Shown: piece by piece, positions 46,091 through 57,554 of the stretch
Position numbering within the stretch: the stretch's first letter is position 1
How the letters are laid out: each line of letters begins with the position of its first letter
From: Episyrphus balteatus
Lineage: Eukaryota; Arthropoda; Insecta; Diptera; Syrphidae
NCBI RefSeq assembly: GCF_945859705.1
Contig: NC_079137.1
Span: 70,764,277 to 70,828,276 of the forward strand
Length of the DNA: 64,000 bases
Reading direction: 5' to 3'
Position numbers and translations under genes: made by a program
Notes under the pieces: model-generated
Told to the model about the DNA's origin: nothing
Databases searched by the model: none
The model's input: the letters and a program-made list of their open reading frames with translations, nothing else

Positions 46091-48299
46091 TAGGCCATTA
46101 GTTGAATTAAAAAAAAAAAAAAAACATTGTGGATAGGTGCATATTTTATGGATGGAATAATATTTTCATTTCAGCCAAATACCAAATAAAACGTATGTAC
46201 CTACATAAACGATTGACAGTACCTAAAAGTTTCTAAATTTAAAAGATACACCGACAAAAAAGTTGTCTACCTAAAAAGCTTTTTTCATACATTCAATTAT
46301 AAAAAATTAATTTTCAAATACTTATTTTTTAACAAAAACAAACAAAAAAAAAACTAAATAAAAAATATATGTATTTGCTCATTATAAATTGTTTTAGCCA
46401 CATAAATAAACTCTGCACTTAAGTACATCGCATTATTATTCATGTTAGTGGTTAAAATGATAAAAATTCACAGCCTCATTTATCCATATTATATCCAATT
46501 ATATGATAATACTCGCCATCAAAAAATTAAATGACAAACAAACATGCGAATTCCATTAAAATCAACCGCACACAAAAACACATACACTCATACATAAAAA
46601 CCATCATGATTCCCATATTTATATATATCCTTCACTCCCACTCCTTTTTTTGTCGTCCTTATAACAACGAGCATGGACTTTTTCACAAATTAACCAACCG
46701 CACTTCAAATCAAGTACCCAGACCATGCATCACGGCCCGATGAAACCATAACCTCAACACAATGAACATCGTTCTCTACTTCACAACTTTTGAGTCCTCG
46801 AATTTCTGCCATTGCAATTGCGATTGCTCTCCGCTGGCTGATGGTTAAAAGCAGTTTTATTCTCCTTCAGCAGTATCAGCATCACAAGCAGCCAGCACAC
46901 TGATTTTTACGCTTATTTCGGTTTCATTTTAATACAAAAAAATAAAAAGGACGACTATTATAGTATATAAATATCCTTCTGCTGCCATCACTGCCACCCA
47001 CCAGGCCATATAAAAAGCATCCTCTCGCTGTCATCACAAATCTTAAGATTTGTTTGTTGGCAAACAAATGGCACAAAATAAAAAATAAAAAAGTGTTATG
47101 CCCCTTTCTTCAAAGCGAACACAACAAGAACAGAAATGATGACTTTGTCTGTCTAAAGGACAACTCACAGGACAAACCTTCCTACTACCGACTTTTCACA
47201 GAGATATAGAGCAATTTTTTTTTGTATTTTTTTTTTTCGCTGTAAAAAACTAACAACAACAACAAAACAACAGAAGACGCTATCATTGCGATGTCGGAAA
47301 ATATTTTTTGTGTATGAAAAATATAAAAAAAAATTATTCGCCCCTCGGAAAATACAGCAGCAAACTGGAGAGATATACTTTTGCCTGGAAATCATCACCA
47401 TGAATCAACATTCATCGTTTGTGGAACGTTTTCAAGTCCTCGAATCTGTTTTTATTATTTTTTTTTTTTTATTCGCGAAAGGGAATATAATATGCACGAA
47501 GTACATTCGCTATTCATCGCTGTTATTTATATTTTTTTTTTTGCTTCTTGGCATTATTTTTTATTTTTTTTTTTTTTTTGTTGGTCTTGAAGCCTCCTTT
47601 GTGTATTGAAATCGAAATCGCTTGTGACACGGTGTCGTCTGTGGCTGACATTTAACACTATTTCTGGAAGGCACAAAATTGTTGTCTAGGGTCAATCTAT
47701 TTTTTAAGATTTTTTTTTTTTTTCGGTTTTTGTTTAGCATTGGCAAAGGGCAAGTCTGTTATAAAGCAAGTTGACTGGCTTCTTCTTTGAAAAGATGAAT
47801 CAAACAAAATGAGACTTCATTCAAAAAATTCTTGTTTTGGAAAATAAAGAGATGAGGAGACTTGATAAGAATAACTGGGGATAAATTTAATTTGTTTAAA
47901 GCTCAAAAAGTTGGAAATACATATTTTTATAAAAAAAAAACTGCAATGAAACAATACACAAACACCACTTTGTCCGTTTGTATATTATATATTTCAGTTA
48001 ACTCGTCTTCTATCACTGTTATAGTTAAACTTATTTAAAAAATCCGATTTAAGTTGCCTACTATCAACAAATTTCTCCATAATTACCATTAAAAGAAGTA
48101 ATGTAATTTTTATATAAAAATATAATTCACATCCGGTTACTACAGGAATATGCAAAAATGTAATCCCAGGACAAACGGAGTTTAGCTTCAGTTAGAACAA
48201 AGTATCAATCTGTTTTCCATGCTGTACTTTTCCAATTTTTAAAGGACATAAGGTCCTAGAAGTGATGGTGAAATTTCATGTACAAAGTAGTAAGATTAG
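46091..48299. other. Unique non-coding stretch
   Basis: No supportable gene. AAGGAC or GTCCTT hexamers are frequent (near 46654, 46948, 47156), and poly-T tracts occur at about 47457-47470 and 47565-47579. Frames near 47165-47750 overlap on opposite strands and consist of low-complexity sequence. Confidence 0.5.
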
Positions 48300-49430
48300 T
48301 GTGCATGCTATCTGTGATTATTTATAGTGACATCTTCTATCTTAAACTGTGATTTAAATTAACATCTGATTAGACTGTGATTTATTGTGACGTCTGATAT
48401 ATTAACGGTGACCATCCGTCCCGGTTTACCCGGGACTGTCCCGTTTTTCTACAGGTGTCCCGTATTTTGTAATTTGTCCCGTGATTGTCCCGTATTTGCA
48501 CATTCTCTGATTTTTGTATTCAATATTTTAAATACTTTGTACGGAAAACAAGAAACAGTGGTTGGAAATTAAAATTTTTCTAAAAAACGAAAAAAATTTC
48601 TAAGTCCCCAAAGTAAAAAAACGATTAAAAACTCTCCATATATTCTAGCACAGATAAGAATTTTGTTGCCTAAGCTCCGTACTGTGCAACGAAAATCAAA
48701 ATTTTCGTTTACGATTTCGTTGTGCTGTTTTTGTATGAAAATTTTCGTTTTGCCTCTAGACTAGGCTTTAGTTTTTTTTTTAATGTTTGTCAATTATTTA
48801 GTTCCAGCTTCTGTTTGTCCGGTTGGTACACCAAAAAAAAATGTTTTCGAATAAAGAACAACATATGGAAGAGTAATTAACCCAGATAAGTTTCAAAACT
48901 TTTAAGGACATGTTAAAATTTGTGTTAAGGTTCATAAAATTTTATAACCATTTACCTAAATAAAAATGTTAAAAAACAGCTGTCCCGATATTGATTAAAA
49001 AAATATTTTTTTTTAGAAGTTATTAACAGACATTATTAAAAAACCATTTTCTTGATTTCTGATTTCGTAAACGACTTAAATGATTTTAACAAAAACGCAC
49101 CCATAAAATCGTTTAGGAAATCTTAATATCAAAAAAAAGGAAAAGTTATGAAAACTCATAAAAAAATTTTAATTTTTTTTTTGAAAAATCAATATTTTCA
49201 AAACGATCCAACGAATTTTTTATCCGTCCCGGGGTTGGCTTCCAGAAATATGGTGACCGAAGATATATCAGACTGTGATTCATCACGATACATATATGCT
49301 ATTTCAGACTGTGATTTATAGTAACGTCTGCTATTTTAGACTGTGATTTGAATTATATTAGACTGTGATTTATCGTGGTATCTGCTATCTCAGACTGTGA
49401 TTTATAGCGATTTCTGCTACCACAGTCAAC
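48300..49430. repeat. Short-unit tandem array (AGACTGTGATTTATAGTGAC) split by a transposon
   Basis: Units containing CTGTGATTTA lie at about 48347 and 48376 on the left, and at about 49269, 49310, 49342, 49365 and 49398 on the right of the inserted element at 48407-49258. Typical units also carry GACGTCTGCTATTTC. Unit spacing is variable, about 23-45 bp. Confidence 0.75.
48407..49258. mobile_element. TIR element with GGTGACCAT/CCCGGGAC ends inserted in the tandem array
   Basis: The left end GGTGACCATCCGTCCCGG (48407) faces CCGTCCCGGGG (about 49224) and ATGGTGACC ending at 49258. GTCCCG occurs several times in the left 80 bases. Flanks GATATATTAAC and GAAGATATATC share GATATAT, which may be the remains of a 7-8-bp target duplication. 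The interior has no supported reading frame. A hAT-like origin is possible but not shown. Confidence 0.6.
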
Positions 49431-49586
49431 AAACTCCTAAGTTAAATAACTTGAATTGTATAACGAATAAATATATGTATAAAGTTGAATTATTGAAAAC
49501 TTATTGAAAATTAAATGAGTAACGAAACCCTAAAAAACTTCCTTAAAATTCTGGATTTGATGAAAACACCCCAGACTATCACAGTG

Positions 49587-50453
49587 CACAGTGGGTCCCG
49601 CAATAGGTCAAAAATAAAAAAAGTAAATGTCAATTTTTTAAAATCCAATGATTAAACAACGTTCTACAATCTCTCATCGAACCAAAACCAAAAAAAATTT
49701 GACGGTTACCCTTTTTTTCATTTCTTAATAGCCATTCAAAGTCGGTATATAAAAAAAGGTACAGTTTTTTAATCGCTGCTGTTATAAGGTATGAACTTGC
49801 GATAGTGATAGCGGGTGTTAAAAATTGTGAACAGTATTAAATTGTTATGGATATTAAACGAGAAGGTTAATACTTTCTAAAAACATAAATTATATTGTTA
49901 AATAACATTAAGGCTAATTGTAATGGGGCGCGTTAGCGAAGCAATTTTAACCATTTTTATTTAGCTCAATTTTCATTAAATTAGAGATTTAGTTGGTTTG
50001 CCTTCGAGTGCCCTCTACAATTTAAGTTCTCAAATGAAGAATACCGTCCTACCTTTTGAAATAAAAGCGCCGTTTTTTTCCCCTTTTTTCCCCTTTTCGA
50101 GTAAAACGAGTTTAAATGACGATACACGGAGAAAAAAAAATTACAACGTAAAACTAAAAAAATTCCTTTTTGGCACTATTATTTTTATAAAAGACTGAAC
50201 TAGAGGGTAAGGGTAAAGTGCTCGACTGACAGGCAGGTCCATTTCCGGCATTAACCATTTTTCTTATATTTTCAAAAAAAAAAAAATTTTTACCTTTTTT
50301 TATTTTTCTTGAAAATAACCAAAATTTAAAAAAACTGACTTGATGTATTTTTTTGCAATAATAAATCAAATAAAATGATAATACAGGTGTTTCATTAAAA
50401 AAAAAGGTCTTAATATTTTTGACCGCACTTTGTATGGGAGGTGACCCACTGTG
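49587..50453. mobile_element. Transib-like non-autonomous element with RSS-like ends
   Basis: The left tip is CACAGTGGGTC at 49587 and the right tip is GACCCACTGTG-like (CACTGTG at 50447-50453). The 5 bases on each side are identical, CAGTG (49582-49586 and 50454-50458). A CAC-starting tip with a 5-bp duplication is the known signature of Transib and its relatives, the proposed source of RAG1. Inside each tip the same GGTCAAAAATA block recurs: 12 bases after the left heptamer (49606-49616) and 22 bases after the right heptamer (50414-50424, inverted). There is no transposase frame. The Transib call rests on ends only. Confidence 0.65.
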
Positions 50454-50458
50454 CAGTG

Positions 50459-51597
50459 CAAAAAAAAAAAAAAGATTATGTTTAAAATTGTTGATGTCAT
50501 TAATTTTTAAGCCCAATGACGTTCAATTTTTATTATAATTTGTTCAGTTCCGCAATTTCGTACAAAAAAGCATTTTTTTTAGAATTGCTATATCGCAAAA
50601 TTGAAAATAATGTTTTGTATTTACCTTAAACTCTAAAGACTCTAATAAGAACGTTGGTCAGATTCAAAAAAGAATTTATTGTTTTAAGGTTACAAGGACT
50701 TGATTTGTTTAAAATAGCTATATGTTTAACCAGACTCCGACAAATATAAAAGGAAGGTAATGTGTTTAACCGGTATATAAAAAAATATTTATGTTCTATG
50801 TTCATTTATTCCATCAAAGTTTTTAAACTATACTCATTGCAAATGAGGTATCGTTGAAAGCGAATATTGCGAACATCAAGTTAAATTCAATATGATGCCC
50901 TCCAACTTAAAAAATTGTATATTTATTAAAAATCAGTTAATTTTTTAGTAATGTAACGGCAGATTTTCTTTAAATTAAAAACCGGCTAAGCAGCTTACAA
51001 GAAAACTCAAAATAAACGTGAGGTTCCGCCAATACTGATTTTTTATTATTTTTGGTTGTTTCAAAAACCCTTCTTAAAACTCTATTAAAATCTTTAACTC
51101 AATATTCTGGTTTCCAAAAATCCTGTTTTCATCCATTAGAAAAATACTATCAACTTATAAATCAGTTTTAGAAAACGGAACATACTCATAATTTTATATA
51201 CCATAATTACTATACACAAAATCAATTTTTATCTGTTTAAACAAGTCTCAGTACCCGGCTAATATGAAAACTAAGCTACATTTTCAAGTGGGTCATTTAC
51301 TATAACGATAATATGATCCAATACAGTAAAACAATCTACCCTCAACAATTCTCATCAACTAGTAAAACAAAAAACTTATTTCTCATAAAATGAATTTCCC
51401 ATTAACTCAATCGCCCTTTTGATTTAAGCTTTAACTCCCTATAATCGTGTACAACATAGAAACACTAATGTGCTTACAAGAAAAAAAAAAGAGAAAACAA
51501 AAACAAGACAAAGCAAAAAAAAAAACAAAAAGAATAACAATAATAATTACAACAACTTTTCAAACAAAGCCGGGTGTTGAAAAACTTTTCTTCAACA
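50459..51597. other. Unique A/T-rich non-coding stretch
   Basis: No supportable gene or repeat boundary seen. An A run at about 50460-50473 follows the Transib-like element. Confidence 0.5.
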
Positions 51598-51882
51598 ATG
51601 CCCAAGCCCATATGCCCTCTCTGCCTAAAGCCTAAGTCTCTCTATAAAACCTATATAAGACTATTGGCGGCGACCAGTGTTATATACTTTGTTTCACTCG
51701 CATGCAATGCTTTTATGGTAGAAAAAGTTTCTCAAGTCGAAAACGAACTTATACAAAAAACCGGAAAAACAACATTTATTAACAACATGATTGTACTTCC
51801 CTTCGGACTAGACCCGAGACTTATTGAAACTCTAGACTATACACACATACACATAAATACCCTTTTCAAATGGAGAGTATAA
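51598..51882 (+). CDS. Weak candidate small ORF, CPLC motif and one hydrophobic segment
   Basis: I do not recognise this protein. From the ATG at 51598 the frame gives 94 residues with MPKPICPLCLKPK at the start (a CxxC pair at residues 6 and 9), a hydrophobic stretch at about residues 20-37, then a mixed polar region. The codons here are less A/T-rich than the flanks and the frame is not low-complexity, which is the only reason to list it. There is no known domain, no second CxxC that would complete a zinc-binding site, and no neighbouring exon that I can link. A chance frame is more likely than a gene. Confidence 0.12.
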   Translation: MPKPICPLCLKPKSLYKTYIRLLAATSVIYFVSLACNAFMVEKVSQVENELIQKTGKTTFINNMIVLPFGLDPRLIETLDYTHIHINTLFKWRV

Positions 51883-52148
51883 AATCCACGCCACCACTTT
51901 ATACCCCCTCTTAAGTTTACATGCAAACAGCTCAATACTTTTCTTGAAGTCCATTAAAACGTGCAATGAAGGGCATTGAAGTGTACCCTTTTGGAACCAA
52001 GAGAACCTTTTACTACACAATATGTGAGAGTGTATTTAAATAGCCCATATACATAGTAGCAATGCACAATGACTTTAAGTAATGGCTACCAGTTAAAAAG
52101 AATAATTGGCGTTCCCAATTGATTTGCAACACAGGTAACCAAAACTAA

Positions 52149-52385
52149 TTAATTTCTTTCTTGGTCATTAATATCAATCAATGTCCTTTCGCCGCATTCG
52201 TCGTCATCCTCTCGACGATGTGAAGCGATGACCGGGCGGCGTCGGCGAAAGCGATTCACTCCTTTGAGACTATTTAATGCAGAATTTGGAAGTGTTTGAT
52301 GGCGGAATGAAAAAAAGAATAAAAAAAATTCAAGGAATGACGAGCCCAAAGCCAACATTGTCCAAAGGACGATCAACCAGAACAT
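52149..52385 (-). CDS. Candidate small secreted protein or first exon
   Basis: I do not recognise this protein. On the minus strand, ATG at 52385 opens 78 codons to TAA at 52149, with an in-frame TGA directly before the ATG. Residues 2-27 are strongly hydrophobic (MFWLIVLWTMLALGSS then a Phe-rich run), like a signal peptide or membrane anchor. The rest is polar and well mixed: NRFRRRRP at 44-51, a dibasic RR at 57-58, an acidic EDDDEC at 59-64. The RRRR and RR sites resemble processing sites of secreted peptide precursors. The region is more G/C-rich than its surroundings (CCGGGCGGCGTCGGCG near 52232). There is no homologue from memory, and no partner exon is evident. It is the best coding candidate in the window, but still uncertain. 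Confidence 0.3.
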   Translation of the reverse strand: MFWLIVLWTMLALGSSFLEFFLFFFSFRHQTLPNSALNSLKGVNRFRRRRPVIASHRREDDDECGERTLIDINDQERN

Positions 52386-53689
52386 TCAGTGAATCAATGA
52401 GCTATTTGTGTGTTGCATGCAAAACCATTTAGTGTCAGGAGATGTTTCGAAGGAGGCATGTTTTATTTATGGATTTTGACATGACAAATATTGTTATTTA
52501 CCTTACAAGTTCACTGCAACCAGGGGGCTTGTTTCCTTATTGCACAAATTTTAAACAATAAAAACGTTAAAATGGGAAAAAGGATGTCTCATAAAATTAG
52601 CAAAACTAACACCTTACAATTTTCAGGAAGAAATTAAGGATATATCTTTCAATTTTTCATCTAAATCATTGTAACTAAGGTGGTTCACTATGGTGTATAC
52701 GTAATAAAAAAATAATTTTTCATTTTTAAATTTGTTTTGATTATAGGCGGGATTCTACTAATAAATTACTCTTTATCCCTGTCGACAAACAACATTTATG
52801 GGATATTTTTCATACAACAGCCTGATGTGCCATCATAATCAATGTCCACCCACTAGGAAGCGAGAGTATCTACTTCCTTAGCAAGAAAAAAAAAAAAAAA
52901 CAGAAAAACAAACTTTCCAGGGTCATTCTATGCCTGAAGAAAAAGAAAAAAAAAAAATTCCATCATCAATCATTTGGCCACTTAATAAAAATCCTCTCCA
53001 ACACTTTCCTTCTTGTTTTCACATCCGCAAATGCAAATCACAACATTATTTGTCTTGCCAAGGACTCAAGACTGGTGTATACTTGCGCGCGTATCCTGTA
53101 TTTTTGTAAGAAAAAAAAAAAAAAAAAAAATTGTGTGATGCACTAAAAATGTGATATGGAGTCGTCGTTTGAACATAGTTTTATATGTCTCCATACTAAC
53201 ATATATTAAATTGTATGTGTGCATGAGCATTTGAACATGTCATGTTGAAGTTGTTGATTTTTTTTTTAGTTTTATTTTTTTTTTTTTTGTAGAGAAACTG
53301 CTTGCCAAAAATAAAATCGAAACCGAGTCATAGAGAAACGTATGTACAACATAGACTCGGGCTTAAAGGTAGCGAGTTTAAGTGTGGGTGTGTGTGACAT
53401 ATACAGAAAACTGGCAGATATTTAGGGCTATATTTTTGTATTCATCCATAAAAGTCAGCGATGGTTTTGTAAAACGAAACAGCAAACTAATGCCAACAAG
53501 TATCTAGATGACAATTACAAATGTTTATCACAGAAATAAAAAAACTAAAATTTGTGCCCGATTTTGCAGAAGGATATTTTTCGCGAAATAAAAATCAGTT
53601 AAAGTTTAAAAAGTAGGACATTGGAACAGTTGTTTTGTTTTTTTTTGTTCAAATGGGAGACATAATAGTTTTGTTATAAGGAAAATAAA
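52386..53689. other. Unique A/T-rich non-coding stretch
   Basis: No supportable gene. A GGTGTATACGTAA motif lies at about 52692, A runs at about 52886-52900 and 53109-53130, T runs near 53250-53290. Confidence 0.5.
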
Positions 53690-55135
53690 AATAACAGAAA
53701 GAAAAAGAAATCTATGAGAAATATGGTACCCCATTGAAAATTATTAAAAATGTTCCATTCATCACAAACAACATGAATATAAACAGTCTATACAAATATT
53801 TTAGGTGTGAAAGGGTGTTTTTTTTGGGGAAATAAGTAAAATCCGAGATAATTCAAATAAAATCAATGAATGGAACTTTATTAAAAATGTTATCTTTGCT
53901 ATGGGAATTGCTAATACAATAAGTCTATACATAAAAGGGTGTTAAAGGGTGTCTTTTTGAGTTGTAGATAAAATATAGACCCAAAAACTAAGAAATAATA
54001 ATTATTTAAATTCAGCAATTATATTACATTTTAGATTGGAAGCAAGAATGTAAAGTGTCTATATAAAAATATCACTGTTAAAAGGGTGTTTTTTTTATAA
54101 AAAAAAAAAAAAAATTGATGGGTCACCCTAATTAAATTTGGTAAAAACATTGCATTAGGAGTAAAAAGAATGAATAAAAAAAGATATAATTTTGGCTAAA
54201 AGGGTGTCTTTTTTTTTCGAGAATGAAACTCTGTAATTAGTTCTAAAAAGCCAATGATCAGTTTAACTCAAATATTTAGTCGTTCTATAGGTGAATGGAA
54301 TATTTTTTGAGTGAAGAAAACAAAAATACTTCACAATAAAATTTTCACTCAATATCTCTTTATTTCTCTAGCTCAAAAAAACACCCTTTCATCAAAAATA
54401 ATTGTGTGGCCTTTAGTGATGGGAACTATCGAATGATTCCAACTATCGATAGTTAGTAACTGAATGATTTGAACTATCGAATAGTTCATTCATTCATTCA
54501 TTTATTCATTCGAACAACAACTATCGAATAAAAACTATCGAATAAACTATCGGATAAAAACTATTCAAATGAAAAAAATATCGTTTAAGAAAACTATTTA
54601 AATGAAAAAACTATCGTATAAAAAAAACTATTCAAATGAAAAAAACTATCGTTTAAGAAAACTTTTCGAATGAATAAACTATCGAATAAAAAAAAACTAT
54701 TCAAATGAAAAAACTATCGAATAAAAAACTATCGAATGAAAAAACTATTCGAATGAAAATTGTAACTAAATGAATGATTTAAAACTATCGAGTGAATGAA
54801 TATTTTACAACTATCGATAGTTTGATAGTTTTATTCGATAGTTCCCATCACTAGTGGCCTTCCTTGATACTTGATTCCTTTCCTTGTAAAACATTCTTAC
54901 TAGATTACAATTGGGGTCCACTTTTTAAACTGATTTTTGATAATAAATACTCATATTCTTTTCACAAAACCAAAAAAAAAAAAACACAATTTCACTGAAA
55001 AATTCAATTCATTGTTGGTTTTGATGACAAATTGCACATTTATACTAAAGTTCTGATATGTTATAAACAAACCATTGGCTTTTTGGGAAAAATTATAGAA
55101 TTTACTTCATTCTTGAAAAAAACACCCTTTTACCC
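53690..55135. repeat. AAAGGGTGTTTTTTT tandem array, unit about 120-135 bp, with inverted units
   Basis: AAAGGGTGT begins blocks at about 53809, 53936 (with a second at 53947), 54079 and 54201; in between, GTCTATACA-type sequence and ATGGAACTTTATTAAAAATG-like sequence recur. On the far side the motif is inverted (AAAAACACCCTTTC at about 54378, AAAACACCCTTTTACC at about 55118). A hAT-like element interrupts the array at 54414-54853. The same motif forms the inverted repeat at 23763-24270. Confidence 0.65.
54414..54853. mobile_element. hAT-like 440-bp element with perfect 8-bp target duplication
   Basis: The tips TAGTGATGGGAACTATCGAA (54414) and TTCGATAGTTCCCATCACTA (to 54853) are perfect inverses. 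The flanking 8 bases are identical, GTGGCCTT at 54406-54413 and 54854-54861. The interior consists almost wholly of variants of AACTATCGAATAAAAAACTA and ACTATTCAAATGAAAA, in irregular repetition. An 8-bp duplication with a (C/T)AGTG tip fits hAT. There is no reading frame and so no transposase. Confidence 0.85.
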
Positions 55136-56582
55136 AAAAATTTTGTTAGACTCTTTGATCTTTGAAGTTTTTCCAATGTTTCATGAGTGCAACAATTTTT
55201 TTTTGTTATTTATTGGTTTTTCATAGATACTATTTTACCTTTACTATAATTTTATTAATCTGTGGTAGTATAAAAAAATTAAGAAAATGCTTTAACAAAA
55301 TTAATTCATGATAGCTATTTGCTTATAATAGAGCCCGCACTATTACAAAAATTTCTTAATTTTGAAAATTTAAAGTGAAACCAACAGAAAGGTACATTTT
55401 GGTTCAACGAAAAATTTTCAGATTATCTGAGGCCACAACCGATAACCGCTTAGGTCGAAAAAGAAAACAAAAGTTAAGTTTTACTATAATGCATAGCATT
55501 TTTTAATTTGCCTCAAAAACAACTCAAGCTTTTCTTAACTCGATTTACATGGTTTTTATTTTTAGTTTTTTATAGCTAAAAAATTAAGAATATGTAGACT
55601 TTAAATTGGAAGTTAAGTAGCCAAAGATGTTATTCTTATAAGCTCAAAATATTTACAAATTAAAAAAAAAAACATTTTGTATTCTCCTTAAAAATACTTA
55701 TTCTTCCTTAATTTATTGCTTACTCTTCCTTTCATTATTCTACATCGTTTCAAAGCATAAAATAACCAGAAGAAAAAAAAAAAACTTTTCAAAAGCCAAA
55801 AAGAGCTAAACTTTATTTTTCTGCTCCATTAAGTAGCCGCAATTTGATACACAAATCTGTGTAAATAAAATTTTGTTTTTCCTCCATTTTCATATTCTAA
55901 AGCTACTCCCTTACAATTTGGCCTCAGGCAAAAAGGATGTTTTTATAAATTGTTCTTCATTTTTTTTTTCTTCCCTCTCATATTGTTATTTCAATGAAGA
56001 TTAAGATATACCATAAAAAATCCTATACAAAACCAAAAGAAATTAAGGATATCTACCTGTTTGGAAGAATTTCAAAGGATTTCAAAAATATAAACATTAT
56101 TTCGACCCATTCAACTGAGCATATTCGTGTCAAATTCATATCAAGTATTTTTCAACAAAATATACAACACATCTTTTCTCTCTCTCTCGAAGTAGGTATA
56201 GTCATGAATAATTTCAACTTTTTCAATTTTTTTTTTTTTTATCGTTGACAATAACAATTGCTCACCTCTTGGCGAAGAAGAAATTGTTTCCTTCCCATTC
56301 CTGTCGAAAAGGTGGCATAGAGGACGCCCACTTTAACCGGAAATGTGCCATTACTCGAACTGTTCTCGTCAATTTGTTATTTCAGTCCAAAGTCGATATG
56401 GTTGAAATAGACTAAGAGAAAAGGGGTGGGAGAAGGGGATAAAAGTTCACCCGTCTATCCGTGTGTCGAAACTATTGCGCGCCTTCTTTTCCTGTTTTCA
56501 TATCCAACCAGAGAAAAAAAAAATAAAAAAAAAAAATAGCGATCTTTTTAGTTTCGATTTGCTATTTGCCAGTGATTTGGAA
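55136..56582. other. Unique A/T-rich non-coding stretch
   Basis: No supportable gene. Homopolymer runs are frequent. A CT run at about 56176-56188. Less A/T-rich sequence appears around 56260-56470 without a credible frame. Confidence 0.5.
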
Positions 56583-56774
56583 ATGAGCCAAAGTTGCCAC
56601 TCTGCCGGAACAGCGGTTATTCTACCACAAGAAATAGGCGAGGATGAAATCAAACCAAAAAAACAACAGACACAAAAAAAAAAATATAGAAGTTCTTCAA
56701 GCTCTTCAACCTTAACCGTAATGTCTTTAGATTTGAGGTTGGAAAAGGATGATGATGATGAGCCAGTGGGATGA
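56583..56774 (+). CDS. Weak candidate small ORF, polar with Ser and Asp runs
   Basis: Not recognised. From ATG at 56583 the frame codes for 63 residues: a mixed start (MSQSCHSAGTAVILPQE), a Lys/Gln-rich middle, a run of six Ser, and an acidic DDDDE near the end before the TGA. The Ser and Asp runs come from TTC/TCA and GAT microsatellite-like DNA, which lowers its credibility. A purely non-coding origin is likely; a longer minus-strand frame overlaps it. Confidence 0.12.
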   Translation: MSQSCHSAGTAVILPQEIGEDEIKPKKQQTQKKKYRSSSSSSTLTVMSLDLRLEKDDDDEPVG

Positions 56775-57554
56775 AGACCAAAAATTTCCCAAAAACAAAA
56801 AAAAAAAAAAAAAATAATATAAAATCTAAGAAAATTTCTAAAAACAAAGGAAGTAAAGCATAAAGAGGCAGAGTAGTAGTAGTATAGTAAAAAAAAGGAC
56901 TCAACCGAAAGGAGCCTTAGAATGCAATCAACCAATGATTTATTCGTTTGCCGTTGTTAATGGCATTCTTTGGGAAAAATTTCATGTTTTTCAAACCTCC
57001 TCTTTCTTTTCTTCTCTCTTCTGGATTATTATTATTTTTTTTTTTTAGTTTTTTCATTTGTCTTCTACATTTTTTTTTGTGTGTCAGCAGTTGAAGGAAG
57101 TTGGAAACATGAAAAGGCTGATTTAATTTAATCGTTTTCGATTTTTTTTAATTAAAGCAAAGGAATTCAAGATGAGTTATGCAGTCACTTATGGAATTTA
57201 ATGAATATAAGGATTCTTGGATATTGAAGATTTTCGTTTTTTTTATGTGATTCGAATTTTTTGACTGATTTGGATTCTTAAGAAAATTGGTTATAAATGA
57301 TGAGTTGAAAGAACTTGTATCATTGGTTTTCTTAGAAATTCTTGAGATTAATTTTTAAACTGCCGAACCAAATAGGAAATTAGATTTCTTAGACACTTTC
57401 TTTAAACTACTAAAATACTGTACCTATTCATGAATAACTTTTCAATGGAATTCAGGATTTTCTTCAAACGCTGTTCAGCATCCCTTCACAAATTTTTTTG
57501 ATAGAGTTTCGAGGCGAACAAAAAGGATAAAGATTTCATAAGTTTTTAATTAAA
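56775..57554. other. Unique A/T-rich non-coding stretch
   Basis: No gene seen. A run at about 56794-56815 and T runs near 57031-57045. Confidence 0.5.

Noticed and set aside
46531..46743. 70-codon frame with mixed composition
   Set aside because: No domain, no conserved motif, and no exon context. Composition alone is not enough.
49582..50458. Functional immune recombination signals
   Set aside because: The heptamer match is to a transposon end with a 5-bp duplication. Nothing suggests antigen-receptor genes, so only a Transib-type origin is proposed.
53690..54400. CRISPR-like array
   Set aside because: The units are long, degenerate and unequal, and the DNA is plainly eukaryotic in character. 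No array with constant repeats and unique spacers exists in the window.
56498..56935. 145-codon minus-strand frame with Phe-rich and Leu-rich runs
   Set aside because: The runs come from poly-A tracts and trinucleotide repeats on the + strand, so this is not a credible membrane protein.
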